64,000 nt of DNA from Lewinellaceae bacterium SD302 (GCA_002591745.1 PDLQ01000002.1:124001-188000); one strand, 5' to 3'. Counted from the first letter of the stretch, positions 52,244 through 61,382 are shown. Program-made: numbers and translations. Notes: a model not told the origin generated them from the letters alone.

Positions 52244-52569
52244 CTGACGCTGAATACACCAGGAAGTCTGCTTACCATAAACCAGGACAAAGATACCTAC
52301 CTTTGATGACCGCCCCTTCGATACCCGGATTTGTTAAATGGATTCTTGTATTGGCGTCACACTGAGATTGCTGTTTTCAAACCCGAAACAACTGATCTTT
52401 AAGACTGCTTTGGGAAATGGAGCCACTTGAAATTAAGCGGTGTTAACATTCTGCTATCAGAATTAAAGTGCAATGTGAGTCACTATTGTACTATCTCCTT
52501 ACCCCCTGGCACGATTGTTGTACTTTTATTTTCTCATTGCGCTCTCTTATCCACAGAAGATCAACTCCC
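52244..52569 (+). promoter_or_regulatory. 326-base leader region upstream of lon with TAnnTTTG box
   Basis: TACCTTTG at 52298-52305 is a good -7 box, and the Lon TTG start is 265 bases further on, leaving a long 5' leader. No hairpin of note and no gene was seen. A nearer promoter around 52500 (GTTGTACTTTT) is possible but weaker. Confidence 0.4.
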
Positions 52570-54984
52570 TTGAATAAACCAAAAATCAAAATCTCCGCAC
52601 ATCCCTCCTTTGACGAAGGCGACGGCGAAATGCTGCCCTTCATCGCCCTGGACGGTAACGAAGAAAGCCTGAATGCCAGTCAACTGGCTGAATCGCTGCC
52701 TATTCTGGCATTGAAAAATACCGTACTGTTCCCGAGTAACGTACTACCGATCACGATTGGCCGTGACCGCTCCATCCGGGCCATCGAGAAGAGCCACGGG
52801 GGGGATAAACTCATTGCTGTTTTCTCTCAAAAGGATACCAAGGTCGAAGACCCCGGTGACGAAGACTTGTTTCGTTTTGGCACGGTGGCCAAACTGATTC
52901 GGATGCTCAAGATGCCGGACGGTAGTACGACTGCCATTTTGCGGGGCGTCCAGCGCGTGGAGCGCGTCAGTATGACCGGGACCGAGCCGATTCTGGAAGG
53001 AGAGGTGCGGCCGCTGGACCACGATGAGATCAGCGATCAAATGACCTTTGAGGCTACCGTAGCCAGTGTGCTGGACCACGCCAAAAAGGCCATTGAGTTG
53101 TCGCCAAACTTACCTTCGGAGGCTGCCATGGTATTGGACAATATCGAGGACCGCAGCTTCCTGCTCAACTTCATTGCCGGTAATCTGAACATGAACGTTG
53201 AGCAAAAGCAGGGGGTACTGGAAGAAAATAGCCTGGAAGCAAAGGCCACTTCATTGTTGGGGCAGATCCAAAAAGAGCTTCAGTTTCTGGAATTGCGCGA
53301 CCAGATCGAAAACAAAACGCGGGGTGATATTGAAAAACAGCAGCGGAACTACTACCTCAATCAGCAGATGAAAGCTATCCAGGAAGAACTGGGGCAGAAT
53401 CCGCAGAAAGACGACGTAGACCGATTGAATAAGCGGGCCAAGGAAAAAGACTGGCCGGAGACGGTCGCCAAGGTCTTTGAACGTGAGTTGGACCGCCTGA
53501 AGCGGATGAACCCCCAGGTCGCCGAATTCAGCGTACAGCTCAGTTACCTGGAAACCCTGCTGGACCTTCCCTGGAACGAAACGACCGCCGATGACTTCGA
53601 CCTGCAAAAGGTAGAGAAGGTCCTGGACGATGACCACTATGGACTGGAAAAGATCAAGGATCGTATCCTGAGTCACCTGGCCGTCCTGAAACTGAAGGGA
53701 GATATGAAAGCCCCGATCTTGTTGTTGCTCGGCCCTCCGGGAGTGGGTAAGACGAGTTTGGGTAAATCAGTAGCCCGGGCATTGGGGCGGAAATACATCC
53801 GCATCAGCCTGGGTGGCTTGCACGACGAAAGTGAAATTCGTGGGCACCGTAAAACCTACATCGGGGCGATGCCGGGGCGGATCGTGCAGTCGTTGAAGAA
53901 AGCTGGTACGTCTAATCCGGTTTTCATTCTGGATGAGATCGACAAGGTGGGTAATTCTCACCGGGGTGACCCCAGTAGTGCACTGCTGGAAGTGCTGGAC
54001 CCGGAACAAAACGATAGCTTCCACGACAACTACCTGGACGTGGACGTAGACCTGAGTAAGGTACTGTTCATTGCTACGGCCAATAACATCAACAGTATAC
54101 AGCCGGCTTTGCGGGACCGGATGGAGATCATCTCGGTCAGTGGCTACAGCGAAGAGGAAAAACTGGAAATTGCCAAGCGTCACTTATTGAGCAAGCAACG
54201 TAAGGAACACGGGTTGAAGGCGTCTCAGGTCAAAATACCCATTGCTACTTTGCGAGCCATCATCAGCAACTACACGCGGGAAAGCGGGGTGCGTAACCTG
54301 GATCGGCGACTGGCCGGTATCATGCGCTACGTCGCCAAGCAGATCGCGATGGAAAAGGCGACCAGCGTGAACGTGACGGCCGATCTGTTGCACGAAGCTT
54401 TGGGGCCGCGACCCTTTGAGAGTGAAAAGTACGAAGATGCCAAAGTACCGGGCGTAGCCATCGGCCTTGCCTGGACCAGTGTGGGTGGCTCTATTCTGTT
54501 TATCGAGGCCCGTACCCATCCGGGGAACGGCAAAATGCAGCAGACGGGTAGCTTGGGAGACGTGATGAAGGAGAGCGCCCTGACGGCCCTTACTTACCTC
54601 AAATCCAAAGCCGGCGATCTGGATATCGAGCTGGAGCGTTTTGCCAAGACCGACATTCACCTTCACGTACCGGAAGGCGCTACGCCCAAGGACGGCCCCA
54701 GTGCCGGCATTACGATGCTGACTGCTTTGGCCAGTGCCTTTACCGGCCGATCCGTTAAACCCAATGTGGCTATGACCGGGGAGATTACGTTGCGGGGTAA
54801 GGTACTTCCCGTGGGCGGCATCAAGGAGAAATTACTGGCGGCCCGGCGGGCGGGAATGAAGGAAATTATCCTCTCTTCGGCCAACCGCAAGCACGTTAGT
54901 GAGATCGAAGAGCGTTATCTTAAGCAACTGAAGATTCATTACGTAGACCGGATGGACGAGGTGTTGGAACTGGCATTAGTATAG
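52570..54984 (+). CDS. lon: ATP-dependent protease La (Lon)
   Basis: The likely start is TTG at 52570 (NKPKIKISAHPSFDEGD), giving 805 residues; the upstream frame to 52468 has Cys- and His-rich sequence unlike Lon. The N-terminal LON domain is at about 40-235 (LPILALKNTVLFPSNVLPITIGR). The AAA+ Walker A is GPPGVGKTS (388-396). The protease domain has the Ser-Lys dyad: Ser711 in KDGPSAGITM and Lys752 in PVGGIKEKLLAARRAG. It degrades misfolded and regulatory cytosolic proteins. An internal dispersed element lies at 54244-54252. Confidence 0.95.
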   Translation: MNKPKIKISAHPSFDEGDGEMLPFIALDGNEESLNASQLAESLPILALKNTVLFPSNVLPITIGRDRSIRAIEKSHGGDKLIAVFSQKDTKVEDPGDEDLFRFGTVAKLIRMLKMPDGSTTAILRGVQRVERVSMTGTEPILEGEVRPLDHDEISDQMTFEATVASVLDHAKKAIELSPNLPSEAAMVLDNIEDRSFLLNFIAGNLNMNVEQKQGVLEENSLEAKATSLLGQIQKELQFLELRDQIENKTRGDIEKQQRNYYLNQQMKAIQEELGQNPQKDDVDRLNKRAKEKDWPETVAKVFERELDRLKRMNPQVAEFSVQLSYLETLLDLPWNETTADDFDLQKVEKVLDDDHYGLEKIKDRILSHLAVLKLKGDMKAPILLLLGPPGVGKTSLGKSVARALGRKYIRISLGGLHDESEIRGHRKTYIGAMPGRIVQSLKKAGTSNPVFILDEIDKVGNSHRGDPSSALLEVLDPEQNDSFHDNYLDVDVDLSKVLFIATANNINSIQPALRDRMEIISVSGYSEEEKLEIAKRHLLSKQRKEHGLKASQVKIPIATLRAIISNYTRESGVRNLDRRLAGIMRYVAKQIAMEKATSVNVTADLLHEALGPRPFESEKYEDAKVPGVAIGLAWTSVGGSILFIEARTHPGNGKMQQTGSLGDVMKESALTALTYLKSKAGDLDIELERFAKTDIHLHVPEGATPKDGPSAGITMLTALASAFTGRSVKPNVAMTGEITLRGKVLPVGGIKEKLLAARRAGMKEIILSSANRKHVSEIEERYLKQLKIHYVDRMDEVLELALV

Positions 54985-55053
54985 AACTGCGTCTGCCCGA
55001 CACAACCTCACGGCCCGAAAATTTGTCTTTACTACAGATAATCCCCGTCATTG

Positions 55054-55716
55054 ATGATGAAGTACGTTTTCCCGTTCCTGTTTCTTATGCTTTTTGCCGG
55101 CACTGGTCTGCTAGCCCAGAATAACGATCGCCCGACCGATGATCAGCTTGTGCAGTTCTCCGGTATGGTGCTGGACGGTAGTACCGAGCAGTTGTATCCG
55201 ATCCCCTACGCCGCTATCGGCATCAAGAACGAAAGCCGGGGAACCTACGCCAACCTGGAAGGTTTCTTTACGATCGTGGCCACGAAGGGAGATACCATTC
55301 TGTTTTCTGCCTTGGGTTATAAGGACGTTGAATACGTAATTCCCGCAGATCTGGAGGATAATAAATACAGTCTGGTGCAATTGATGTCGCAAGACGCAAT
55401 TAATCTTCCGGAAACCGTGGTTTTCCCCTGGCCTAGTCGTGATCACTTCAAACTGGAATTTCTGGCCATGGACGTGACGCCGGAGTTGCAAACCCGTGCC
55501 GCCGATAACCTGAGCGCGGATAAATTGGAAGAATTACGCAGTACCGTGGCGACCGACGGCCCGGAAAATGCCAATTACTACCTTCGTCAGCAGAGTCGCC
55601 AGACCTACTACATTGGTCAGCGCCCACCGATGAATATTTTCAGCCCGGTGGCCTGGAAGCAATTCTTTGACGGTTGGAAGCGGGGTGACTTCAAGAAGGA
55701 TCGAGATCGGGATTAA
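55054..55716 (+). CDS. Secreted protein with carboxypeptidase-regulatory-like domain
   Basis: The 220-residue protein has a signal peptide (ends GTGLLAQ) and a CarboxypepD_reg-like beta-sandwich at about 33-110 (FSGMVLDGSTEQLYPIPYAAIGIKN, GTYANLEGFFTIVATKGDTILFSALGY). The rest is a charged region with an alpha-helical end (AWKQFFDGWKRGDFKKDRDRD). This is the domain found at the N-terminus of TonB receptors, here in a stand-alone periplasmic or outer-membrane-associated protein. Function is unknown. Two consecutive ATGs make the exact start uncertain by one codon. Confidence 0.75.
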   Translation: MMKYVFPFLFLMLFAGTGLLAQNNDRPTDDQLVQFSGMVLDGSTEQLYPIPYAAIGIKNESRGTYANLEGFFTIVATKGDTILFSALGYKDVEYVIPADLEDNKYSLVQLMSQDAINLPETVVFPWPSRDHFKLEFLAMDVTPELQTRAADNLSADKLEELRSTVATDGPENANYYLRQQSRQTYYIGQRPPMNIFSPVAWKQFFDGWKRGDFKKDRDRD

Positions 55717-55890
55717 GAGCTTGTTTGGATTTTTACTTTCTGAAAAACAAGCATTTATGAACCTGGCGTCACCAAATAGAGATCGCTTGACCCGCCAAGC
55801 TCACAATTTTATGGTATAGTCAGAACCATAAATCATTGTTTTTCAGTTCATGGCAATTCCCAAAAAAGCTCTAAGTTTTGATTCTATCTA

Positions 55891-55950
55891 GAATGCACCG
55901 AAGAGCCTTGGGTCAATCCTCGACCCAAGGCTACGTAGTTTTATGCATTC
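55891..55950 (-). terminator. Nested hairpin 3' of the esterase gene
   Basis: AGCCTTGGGTC (55904-55914) pairs with GACCCAAGGCT (55922-55932). An outer GAATGCA/TGCATTC pair (55891-55897, 55944-55950) encloses it. It lies just after the stop of the minus-strand gene ending at 55959 and probably ends that transcript. Confidence 0.65.
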
Positions 55951-55958
55951 GACCTGTC

Positions 55959-57419
55959 TTACTGTTTGACCAATTTTCTTACGGCCGCTACTCCATTTTC
56001 CATTTCCAAGCGTAAGAAATAGATGCCCGGGGCGATATCATCGGCTTCCAATCGGAACGGCTGCCGGGTATCGGTAAATTGAGTGAACTGCTTTACAAGA
56101 CGTCCTTGCAGATCATACAAGCTTATTGACCGCAATTGATGATCTCCCGGGCTTCTTACGGTGAAGCTTTCCGTAAAAGGATTCGGGTAAATTATCAGAT
56201 CGGGTGCTTTTAGTGATGATTGCAGGCTGCTGACCGGGCACAGCATTTTCGCGGTATCGATCAGGTCGGCGAAAAAAAGCGCCATATTGTTCAGCCGAAG
56301 GACCCGACTGTCATAGGAGTGGCAATTGTTTTCGAACTGGTCCAGACATCCACCGGGTATGAAAGGGAGGCAGGTTTTCGGGTCTTCCGGTCCGGCGAAT
56401 TCCGCCTGAATAAGGTAACCGTAATCATTCGTAGAATTCAGGCTTTGTAATCCTCTGCTTCCGTATACGGTCGGTTCTGTGTTGTAGATTGGGGTGCAAT
56501 TCAGGCAAGAGGAGTAGCACCAGGAGAGGCCTTCAAATATCTTTCCACTATCTACGGGAACCAGTAGATCGCAGCGTTTGTGAAAGGTGTAGATGGCAGG
56601 CCGTACTTTACTCGTATCCCTACCGGCCAGGAGATTGCCATAGGTGGCACCGAACATGTTGCCGATGCCGCGAACGTTGTAGTCGAGGGTGCCGGCAGCC
56701 GACTGTTCGTGAACGGGGCCGAGGTCCGGCCGTTCGATGGAATCACCGAATACTTTTCCATTATTGTGCGGGCAATCAGCGGTACTCGGGGCGTGGGGAG
56801 CGGGAACGGTCGACTGGGCGAAAGAGTAGGGCAGACGCTCACTGTCCAGATCGGTCAGCCCGGCACCCAGGGCGATAAAACCACCGGCGCTCTCCCCGGC
56901 GATGAAAACATTGTTGCGGTTTATGCCGTAGTCTTCGTGGCAGTCGGTGAGGAAGCGGATGGCTCGGTTAACGTCCTGAACGGCCCGGTGGTAGGCACGA
57001 GGAATTTCGGCATTGTCCGCTCCGAAGTTGCAGGCAAAACCCTCCACCAGATTGCAGTTGTGGAGCTGATCATCATTGATGAAACCCAGGCGATAGCCAA
57101 TGCTGGCGGTAATGTATCCTCGCCGGGCGTAGCTCTCGCAGATGGGAGTAAATTGAGGGTCGGCCTTGTCGCCCAACCTGAAGGCCCCTCCGTGAACCAG
57201 GATCATGAGTGGTAAACGACCCGAGTGGGGTGATGTGGAGCTAATTTGCGGCAAGTACAAATCAAGAAACAAGGAGTCCGCTTCCCCGTTAAAGTCGGTA
57301 GCCACGCCGTAGGGAATATCGGGAGTCAGGAGAAAGTCGTACTGCTCCTCTACCCATTGCTGGGCAAAGAGCGAACAATAAGAAACGGCCAGTATTAGCG
57401 TTGGGAAAAGTCGTGTCAT
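55959..57419 (-). CDS. Secreted alpha/beta-hydrolase (carboxylesterase-like) with T9SS sorting domain
   Basis: The 486-residue protein has a signal peptide (1-19, CSLFAQ). The hydrolase domain shows the oxyanion-hole HGGAFRLGDK, the nucleophile elbow GESAGG, an acid in RPAIYTFHKRCDLLVPVDSG and a later active-site His region. This matches the BD-FAE/carboxylesterase type. Several Cys pairs (CFTC-like SSCLNCTP) suggest disulfides. The last ~75 residues (IIYPNPFTESFTVRSPGDHQ, PGIYFLRLEMENGVAAVRKLVKQ) are a type A T9SS sorting domain. It is expected to be extracellular, cleaving esters or acyl groups from polymers; the substrate is unknown. Confidence 0.86.
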   Translation of the reverse strand: MTRLFPTLILAVSYCSLFAQQWVEEQYDFLLTPDIPYGVATDFNGEADSLFLDLYLPQISSTSPHSGRLPLMILVHGGAFRLGDKADPQFTPICESYARRGYITASIGYRLGFINDDQLHNCNLVEGFACNFGADNAEIPRAYHRAVQDVNRAIRFLTDCHEDYGINRNNVFIAGESAGGFIALGAGLTDLDSERLPYSFAQSTVPAPHAPSTADCPHNNGKVFGDSIERPDLGPVHEQSAAGTLDYNVRGIGNMFGATYGNLLAGRDTSKVRPAIYTFHKRCDLLVPVDSGKIFEGLSWCYSSCLNCTPIYNTEPTVYGSRGLQSLNSTNDYGYLIQAEFAGPEDPKTCLPFIPGGCLDQFENNCHSYDSRVLRLNNMALFFADLIDTAKMLCPVSSLQSSLKAPDLIIYPNPFTESFTVRSPGDHQLRSISLYDLQGRLVKQFTQFTDTRQPFRLEADDIAPGIYFLRLEMENGVAAVRKLVKQ

Positions 57420-57575
57420 ACTGTTAGCGTTTATTTGGGTAAGGTTTTTAAAGTTAAGGGAATTATATTGTTTGCTTTATTCGCCGCCCGCGGGCCCTGC
57501 AACTTTAACTGCGCTGATCGTCGTTCCTCCTCGGAGTCGTCAGTCAAAATTGCATCTACTCTAAAACACATACCG

Positions 57576-58019
57576 ATGAGACTCCTCTTTTTTCTTCTGT
57601 TTTTACCATTCGCCCTCTCTGCTCAGGTTACATTAGCCGGTGCCTGGGAAGGTTCGATCACCGTGGGTGGTATCCATTCCAGCCGCGAGTTGCCGATGGA
57701 ACTTTACCTGATCGTGAAAGGCAATTTCATCGAGGGCCGCTCTTACGTGCGGACCCCCGACGGGGAACTGGTGCAGTTCGATCTGAAAGGCACTTTTCAT
57801 TACGACCACTCGATGTCGTTGCAGGAGATCAAGTTCGTGGGGGACGAAAACAATGACTATTTACCCAAATTCAGCCGGCAATATCAGCTGGTCTGGAAAG
57901 CCGATATTTGGGACGCCGAGATCAAGGGCTTCTGGCAAGAGATCACGGGAGAGACGTTCAAACGTTACCGACGGCGGGGGAGGATCAAACTTAAAAAAGT
58001 GGAGGATCCGGGGGCTTAG
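57576..58019 (+). CDS. Secreted beta-rich protein of unknown function
   Basis: The ATG at 57576 (MRLLFFLLFLPFALSAQ) gives 147 residues with a clear signal peptide; the longer frame from 57435 is rejected because it overlaps the divergent esterase's leader. The mature part begins VTLAGAWEGSITVGGIHSSRELPMELYL and is a likely small beta barrel or lipocalin-like fold ending in basic RRRGRIKLKK. I do not recognise it. The stop codon TAG directly abuts the first hairpin array unit. Confidence 0.65.
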   Translation: MRLLFFLLFLPFALSAQVTLAGAWEGSITVGGIHSSRELPMELYLIVKGNFIEGRSYVRTPDGELVQFDLKGTFHYDHSMSLQEIKFVGDENNDYLPKFSRQYQLVWKADIWDAEIKGFWQEITGETFKRYRRRGRIKLKKVEDPGA

Positions 58020-58132
58020 TGGACGCTTGGCTTCGCCTCGCTTTTGGACGCCTGCGGCTTTTGGACGGGCAGAGCCCTTATGGACGCTTCGCTTTTGGAC
58101 GACGCAAGCTTCTTTTGGAGCAGGTGGGAAGC

Positions 58133-58174
58133 CGTTTTTAAACGTATATACTCGATTATATGCGTTTAAAAACG
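58133..58174. repeat. 18-bp hairpin upstream of the four-helix-bundle gene
   Basis: CGTTTTTAAACG at 58133-58144 and CGTTTAAAAACG at 58163-58174 are perfect inverse repeats. Pairing continues inward (TATATA with TATATG, one G-T) to a 6-base loop. Stem length and A/T richness differ from the GC-rich array units. It could be a recombination or processing site. Confidence 0.65.
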
Positions 58175-58226
58175 AGTGATTTAGAATTTCCCCAGTTGGT
58201 TTGCGCCATAACTAAAGAAACAATTC

Positions 58227-58622
58227 ATGCCTTATTCAGATTTCAAGGGGTGGCAAGCCTATCAGTTGAGCTATAGTTTAGCGGAAGAGGTTTTTAATCT
58301 ATCATTGCATTTCCCGCGAGAAGAAAAATATAGTCTGACAGATCAAATTCGACGGGCTTCACGAGCAGTACCGGCTAACCTGGCAGAAGGAGCAGCAAAA
58401 AGACGCTATCCAAAGCACTTTATTGCCAAACTCACCGATGCGGCAGGGGAAAATTACGAAACACAAGTATGGCTATCATTCGCCAGGACGCACAAATACA
58501 TTTCTGAGGAACGGTTTCAGAAATGCCACGATCAATCTGAATCAATCGCGAGACTGATCAATTATATGATTAGAAATCCAAGCAAATTTGGTTGCAAAGC
58601 TCACCCCCAAAAGGAGCTTTAG
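58227..58622 (+). CDS. Four helix bundle protein (23S rRNA intervening-sequence family)
   Basis: The 131-residue protein matches the S23/IVP four-helix-bundle family: WQAYQLSYSLAEEVFNLSLHFPREEKYSLTDQIRRASRAVPANLAEG-like opening with the hallmark LTDQIRRASRAVPANLAEGAAKR, then a helix with FIAKLTDAAGENYETQVWL and a C-terminal helix. Family members occur in 23S rRNA intervening sequences, in diversity-generating retroelements (as Avd) and as isolated genes in Bacteroidota. No reverse transcriptase or rRNA is nearby. The stop codon is within the first unit of the right-hand hairpin array, so the last few residues (HPQKEL) are array-encoded. Confidence 0.9.
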   Translation: MPYSDFKGWQAYQLSYSLAEEVFNLSLHFPREEKYSLTDQIRRASRAVPANLAEGAAKRRYPKHFIAKLTDAAGENYETQVWLSFARTHKYISEERFQKCHDQSESIARLINYMIRNPSKFGCKAHPQKEL

Positions 58623-58732
58623 CTCCCTCCAAAAGCGAAGCGTCCAAGAGGGCTTTAGCCCGTCCACAAGCGAGGCGAAGCCGAGTGTCCAAAAAAGAGG
58701 CGAAGCCGAGTGTCCAATAGGGCTTCGCCCGT

Positions 58733-59158
58733 CTACTTCTCCATTTCAGAATATAATTTTCCCTGTCGGTAACACTTAATCACCTGCTTCACCGTACCCG
58801 TCAGCTTATCGGGAAGATCGTTGACGTTGTGCCAGTCGGCGCTTTTGAACTTCTTCTGTTCTTTACTTTCCAGATGGCCTTTCCAGTTATGCGCTTTGAA
58901 ATATAGAACGATCCGGTGCGCTTTTTTACTGCGTTTATGCAGCACATGAATCAACTGGAGGTCTTCTTTCTTGAGGACGACGCCGGCTTCTTCGAAACTT
59001 TCGCGGATGAGGGTAGTTTTTGCAAACTCTTTGGCTTCGATGGTACCACCAACCATGGTAAAATTACCGCCATTTGGCTTGGTTTGCTCCAGAAGAAGGA
59101 TTTTCCCACGATCGATCAAAAGGAGGCGCGCTTTGAGGGATACTGGAAATTTAGCCAT
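58733..59158 (-). CDS. Nudix hydrolase
   Basis: The 141-residue protein carries the Nudix box GGTIEAKEFAKTTLIRESFEEAGV, with the metal-binding REsFEEaG core intact. It begins MAKFPVSLKARLLLIDRGKILLLEQ. Nudix enzymes hydrolyse nucleoside diphosphates linked to another moiety; the specific substrate is not evident. The stop codon (CTA at 58733-58735 on the plus strand) is the outermost triplet of the right-hand hairpin array. Confidence 0.88.
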   Translation of the reverse strand: MAKFPVSLKARLLLIDRGKILLLEQTKPNGGNFTMVGGTIEAKEFAKTTLIRESFEEAGVVLKKEDLQLIHVLHKRSKKAHRIVLYFKAHNWKGHLESKEQKKFKSADWHNVNDLPDKLTGTVKQVIKCYRQGKLYSEMEK

Positions 59159-59427
59159 GAAGTTATTTTTGACGGTCTAGCGACTAGACGTAACTTTGCC
59201 GTGATTTTGGCGAAAGTACCACAACTGCTGTGGCTTTTGTCATCGATTTACGTCTGAACGTTGTTCATTGTTTGGAAAGCCAAAATAGAACCTTTTACGG
59301 CAACATTTACTTACCTTATGGGCGGCTTGTGGGCTAAATCGATTTTTTTACGATTTTACTCCCTGCAACCAGTAGGATGGCGAGCCGTTTGGCGCGTCAG
59401 CCGTCGGATGATTGAGGATTAACACAT

Positions 59428-60525
59428 ATGCATATGCACTACGACAGCGTAGTTGAAACTATTGGGAATACGCCGCTGATCCGTATGGATCGTTTGTGCG
59501 GAGACCGGATTCCCGCCACCGTTTACGCCAAAGTGGAGGCCTATAACCCCGGCCATTCCGCCAAGGACCGCGCCGCCCGCTACATGATCGAGGCCGCTGA
59601 ACGGAAAGGAAAGATCAAGCCCGGTGCTACCATCATCGAGGCTACCAGTGGCAATACCGGCTACAGCATTGCTATGATCGCAGCTACCAAGGGCTACCGT
59701 TGTATCCTTACGCTCACCGATAAGGCCGGCCCCGAGAAGATCGCCCTGCTCAAAGCATTAGGTGCCGAGATCATCCTCTGCCCCAAGGATGCCGAGCCCG
59801 AGGATCCCAGATCCTACTACTCCCAGGCTGAAACCCTGGAAAAGACAATCCCCAACAGTTTCTACCTCCGCCAAAACTGGAACCTGGATAACAGCGAAAG
59901 CCACTACCGCAGTACCGGCCCCGAAATCTGGAAGGATACTGAGGGTAAGGTCACTCACTATGTTTGCTGCGCCGGTACGGGCGGTACGCTCTCCGGAACG
60001 GCCCGCTACCTCAAAGAGATGAACCCCGAGATAACCATCGTAGGCGTTGATGCCTATGGCTCGGTACTAAAAAAGTACTGGCAAACCGGCATTTTCGACA
60101 AAAATGAAATCTATAGCTGGAAAGTAGAGGGGCTGGGCAAGACTATTATTCCCGACAATGTCTCCTTCGACCTGATCGACGAGTTCATCAAAGTCGGTGA
60201 TCGCGCCGCCGCTTTGCGCGTCCGCGAACTCGCCTCAAAAGAAGGCTTGCTCACGGGTTATAGCAGTGGTGCCGCGCTGGAGGCTGTCTTTGCCATGCGC
60301 AAGCAGCTGACCAAAGACGATGTCGTTGTGGTTTTGCTTCCCGATCACGGAAGTCGCTATCTCGGCAAGATTTATAACGACGACTGGATGAAGGAGCAGG
60401 GCTTCCTGACGCCCAGTGGAGAACCGGCCGCATACAGCGTTAATCACCTCAAACGTATGTACAAAGTGTACCGAAGAATGTACGGGCGCAAGATCAAACA
60501 GCGGTTTGGCATGGCAAAAGTTTGA
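59428..60525 (+). CDS. PLP-dependent cysteine synthase / cystathionine beta-synthase-like enzyme
   Basis: The 365-residue fold-type II PLP enzyme has the active Lys in NPGHSAKDRAARYMI, the substrate loop TSGNTGYSIAMIA, and the phosphate-binding glycine loop GTGGTLSGTARYL. The C-terminal GYSSGAALEAVF and DHGSRYLGKIYNDDWMKEQGF are typical of the CBS-like branch. There is no CBS regulatory domain. It may make cysteine from O-acetylserine or cystathionine from serine and homocysteine; the sequence does not decide. The start is ATG 59428 (MHMHYDSVVETIGNTPLIRM). Confidence 0.9.
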   Translation: MHMHYDSVVETIGNTPLIRMDRLCGDRIPATVYAKVEAYNPGHSAKDRAARYMIEAAERKGKIKPGATIIEATSGNTGYSIAMIAATKGYRCILTLTDKAGPEKIALLKALGAEIILCPKDAEPEDPRSYYSQAETLEKTIPNSFYLRQNWNLDNSESHYRSTGPEIWKDTEGKVTHYVCCAGTGGTLSGTARYLKEMNPEITIVGVDAYGSVLKKYWQTGIFDKNEIYSWKVEGLGKTIIPDNVSFDLIDEFIKVGDRAAALRVRELASKEGLLTGYSSGAALEAVFAMRKQLTKDDVVVVLLPDHGSRYLGKIYNDDWMKEQGFLTPSGEPAAYSVNHLKRMYKVYRRMYGRKIKQRFGMAKV

Positions 60526-60719
60526 ACGATGACCGAATGGATTGGTGGTCTGCTGCGACCATATCGATCATCGGGGCATTGATTTTGAGCCATTTTGCCA
60601 TTCACTATCCTGCCTAGTGTAAAAAGCCAGTTAATTTGTTGAGACGGATGACCGAAATCAATGGCCATGTCCGTCACATGGGCTATTTTTGCCCTTTAAC
60701 CACCAATGACCAAAATATT

Positions 60720-61382
60720 ATGGAGAGCCGTAATGCCAAGTTCAAATCGAACAAGGATGGTGAAGCCCGGATGTTCGAAAACAATTTTCTGGATAGCCTG
60801 ACCAAGACCCACATCGCTATTCCAGTGACTATTTTCTTTGTTTACGCCATCGGTTTACTGTACCGTACTTACTTGAATACCGACCTGGGCTTCCTGACCG
60901 TAGCCGGGGTCTTTCTGGCCGGCACTTTCCTGTTTACCTTCGCCGAGTACGCCATTCATCGCTGGGTTTATCACCCACCCCACGACGCCAGCGAGGGCTA
61001 CAAGGAGTTTACTTACAAGGTCCACGGCTTACACCACGATTACCCCAAAGACAAGCAGCGCCTGGCCATGCCACCGGTACTGGCAGTAATTATAGCCACC
61101 TTGCTGCTCTTTCTCTTTGAATTGGTGCTCAACCAGTACGGTGATGCCTTTGCTGCCGGTTTCGTGACGGGCTACGCGATGTACCTGCTCATTCATTACA
61201 GTATTCACATCTTCGCGCCGCCGAAGAACGTATTTCGTATGCTTTGGGTGTACCACAGCATTCACCACTACAGCGAAGATGAAATCCTTTTTGGAGTTTC
61301 CAATCCACTCTGGGATTTTATATTCGGCACCATGCCACGCAACAAGAAAGACCGTAAAATGGTACGGGAAATTCACCGCTAG
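60720..61382 (+). CDS. Fatty acid hydroxylase / sterol desaturase family protein
   Basis: The ATG at 60720 is preferred over upstream frame starts; it gives 220 residues. Four transmembrane segments and the di-iron His clusters EYAIHRWVYH, HGLHHDYP, LLIHYSIHIF and YHSIHHYS fit the FA2H-like 2-hydroxylases. These hydroxylate fatty acyl chains of sphingolipids or lipid A-type lipids in the membrane. A TATTTTTG -7 box lies at 60684-60691. The stop codon overlaps the GTG of the next gene by one base, indicating an operon. Confidence 0.85.
   Translation: MESRNAKFKSNKDGEARMFENNFLDSLTKTHIAIPVTIFFVYAIGLLYRTYLNTDLGFLTVAGVFLAGTFLFTFAEYAIHRWVYHPPHDASEGYKEFTYKVHGLHHDYPKDKQRLAMPPVLAVIIATLLLFLFELVLNQYGDAFAAGFVTGYAMYLLIHYSIHIFAPPKNVFRMLWVYHSIHHYSEDEILFGVSNPLWDFIFGTMPRNKKDRKMVREIHR

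Larger units (their letters stand above)
58018..58735. mobile_element. Putative cassette: four-helix-bundle gene between opposed hairpin arrays
   Basis: The left array (58018-58110) repeats TGGACG five times with hairpin-forming spacers such as CTTCGCTTT and GGCAGAGCCC. The right array (58606-58735) repeats the inverse TCCAAAA-type spacer with palindromes GGAGCTTTAGCTCC, GGGCTTTAGCCC, GAGGCGAAGCC and GGGCTTCGCCC. Between them lie an 18-bp hairpin (58133-58174) and one gene (58227-58622). The outer ends coincide with the stop codons of the genes on both sides. Arrangement and abrupt edges suggest an inserted unit; mobility has not been shown. Confidence 0.5.

Noticed and set aside
52468-52569. 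N-terminal extension of Lon from 52468
   Set aside because: The Cys/His-rich extension does not look like Lon, and the stretch has leader-like composition.
58227-58622. Diversity-generating retroelement at the four-helix-bundle gene
   Set aside because: No reverse transcriptase, template repeat or variable repeat is present in the surroundings, so the Avd resemblance is only of family level.
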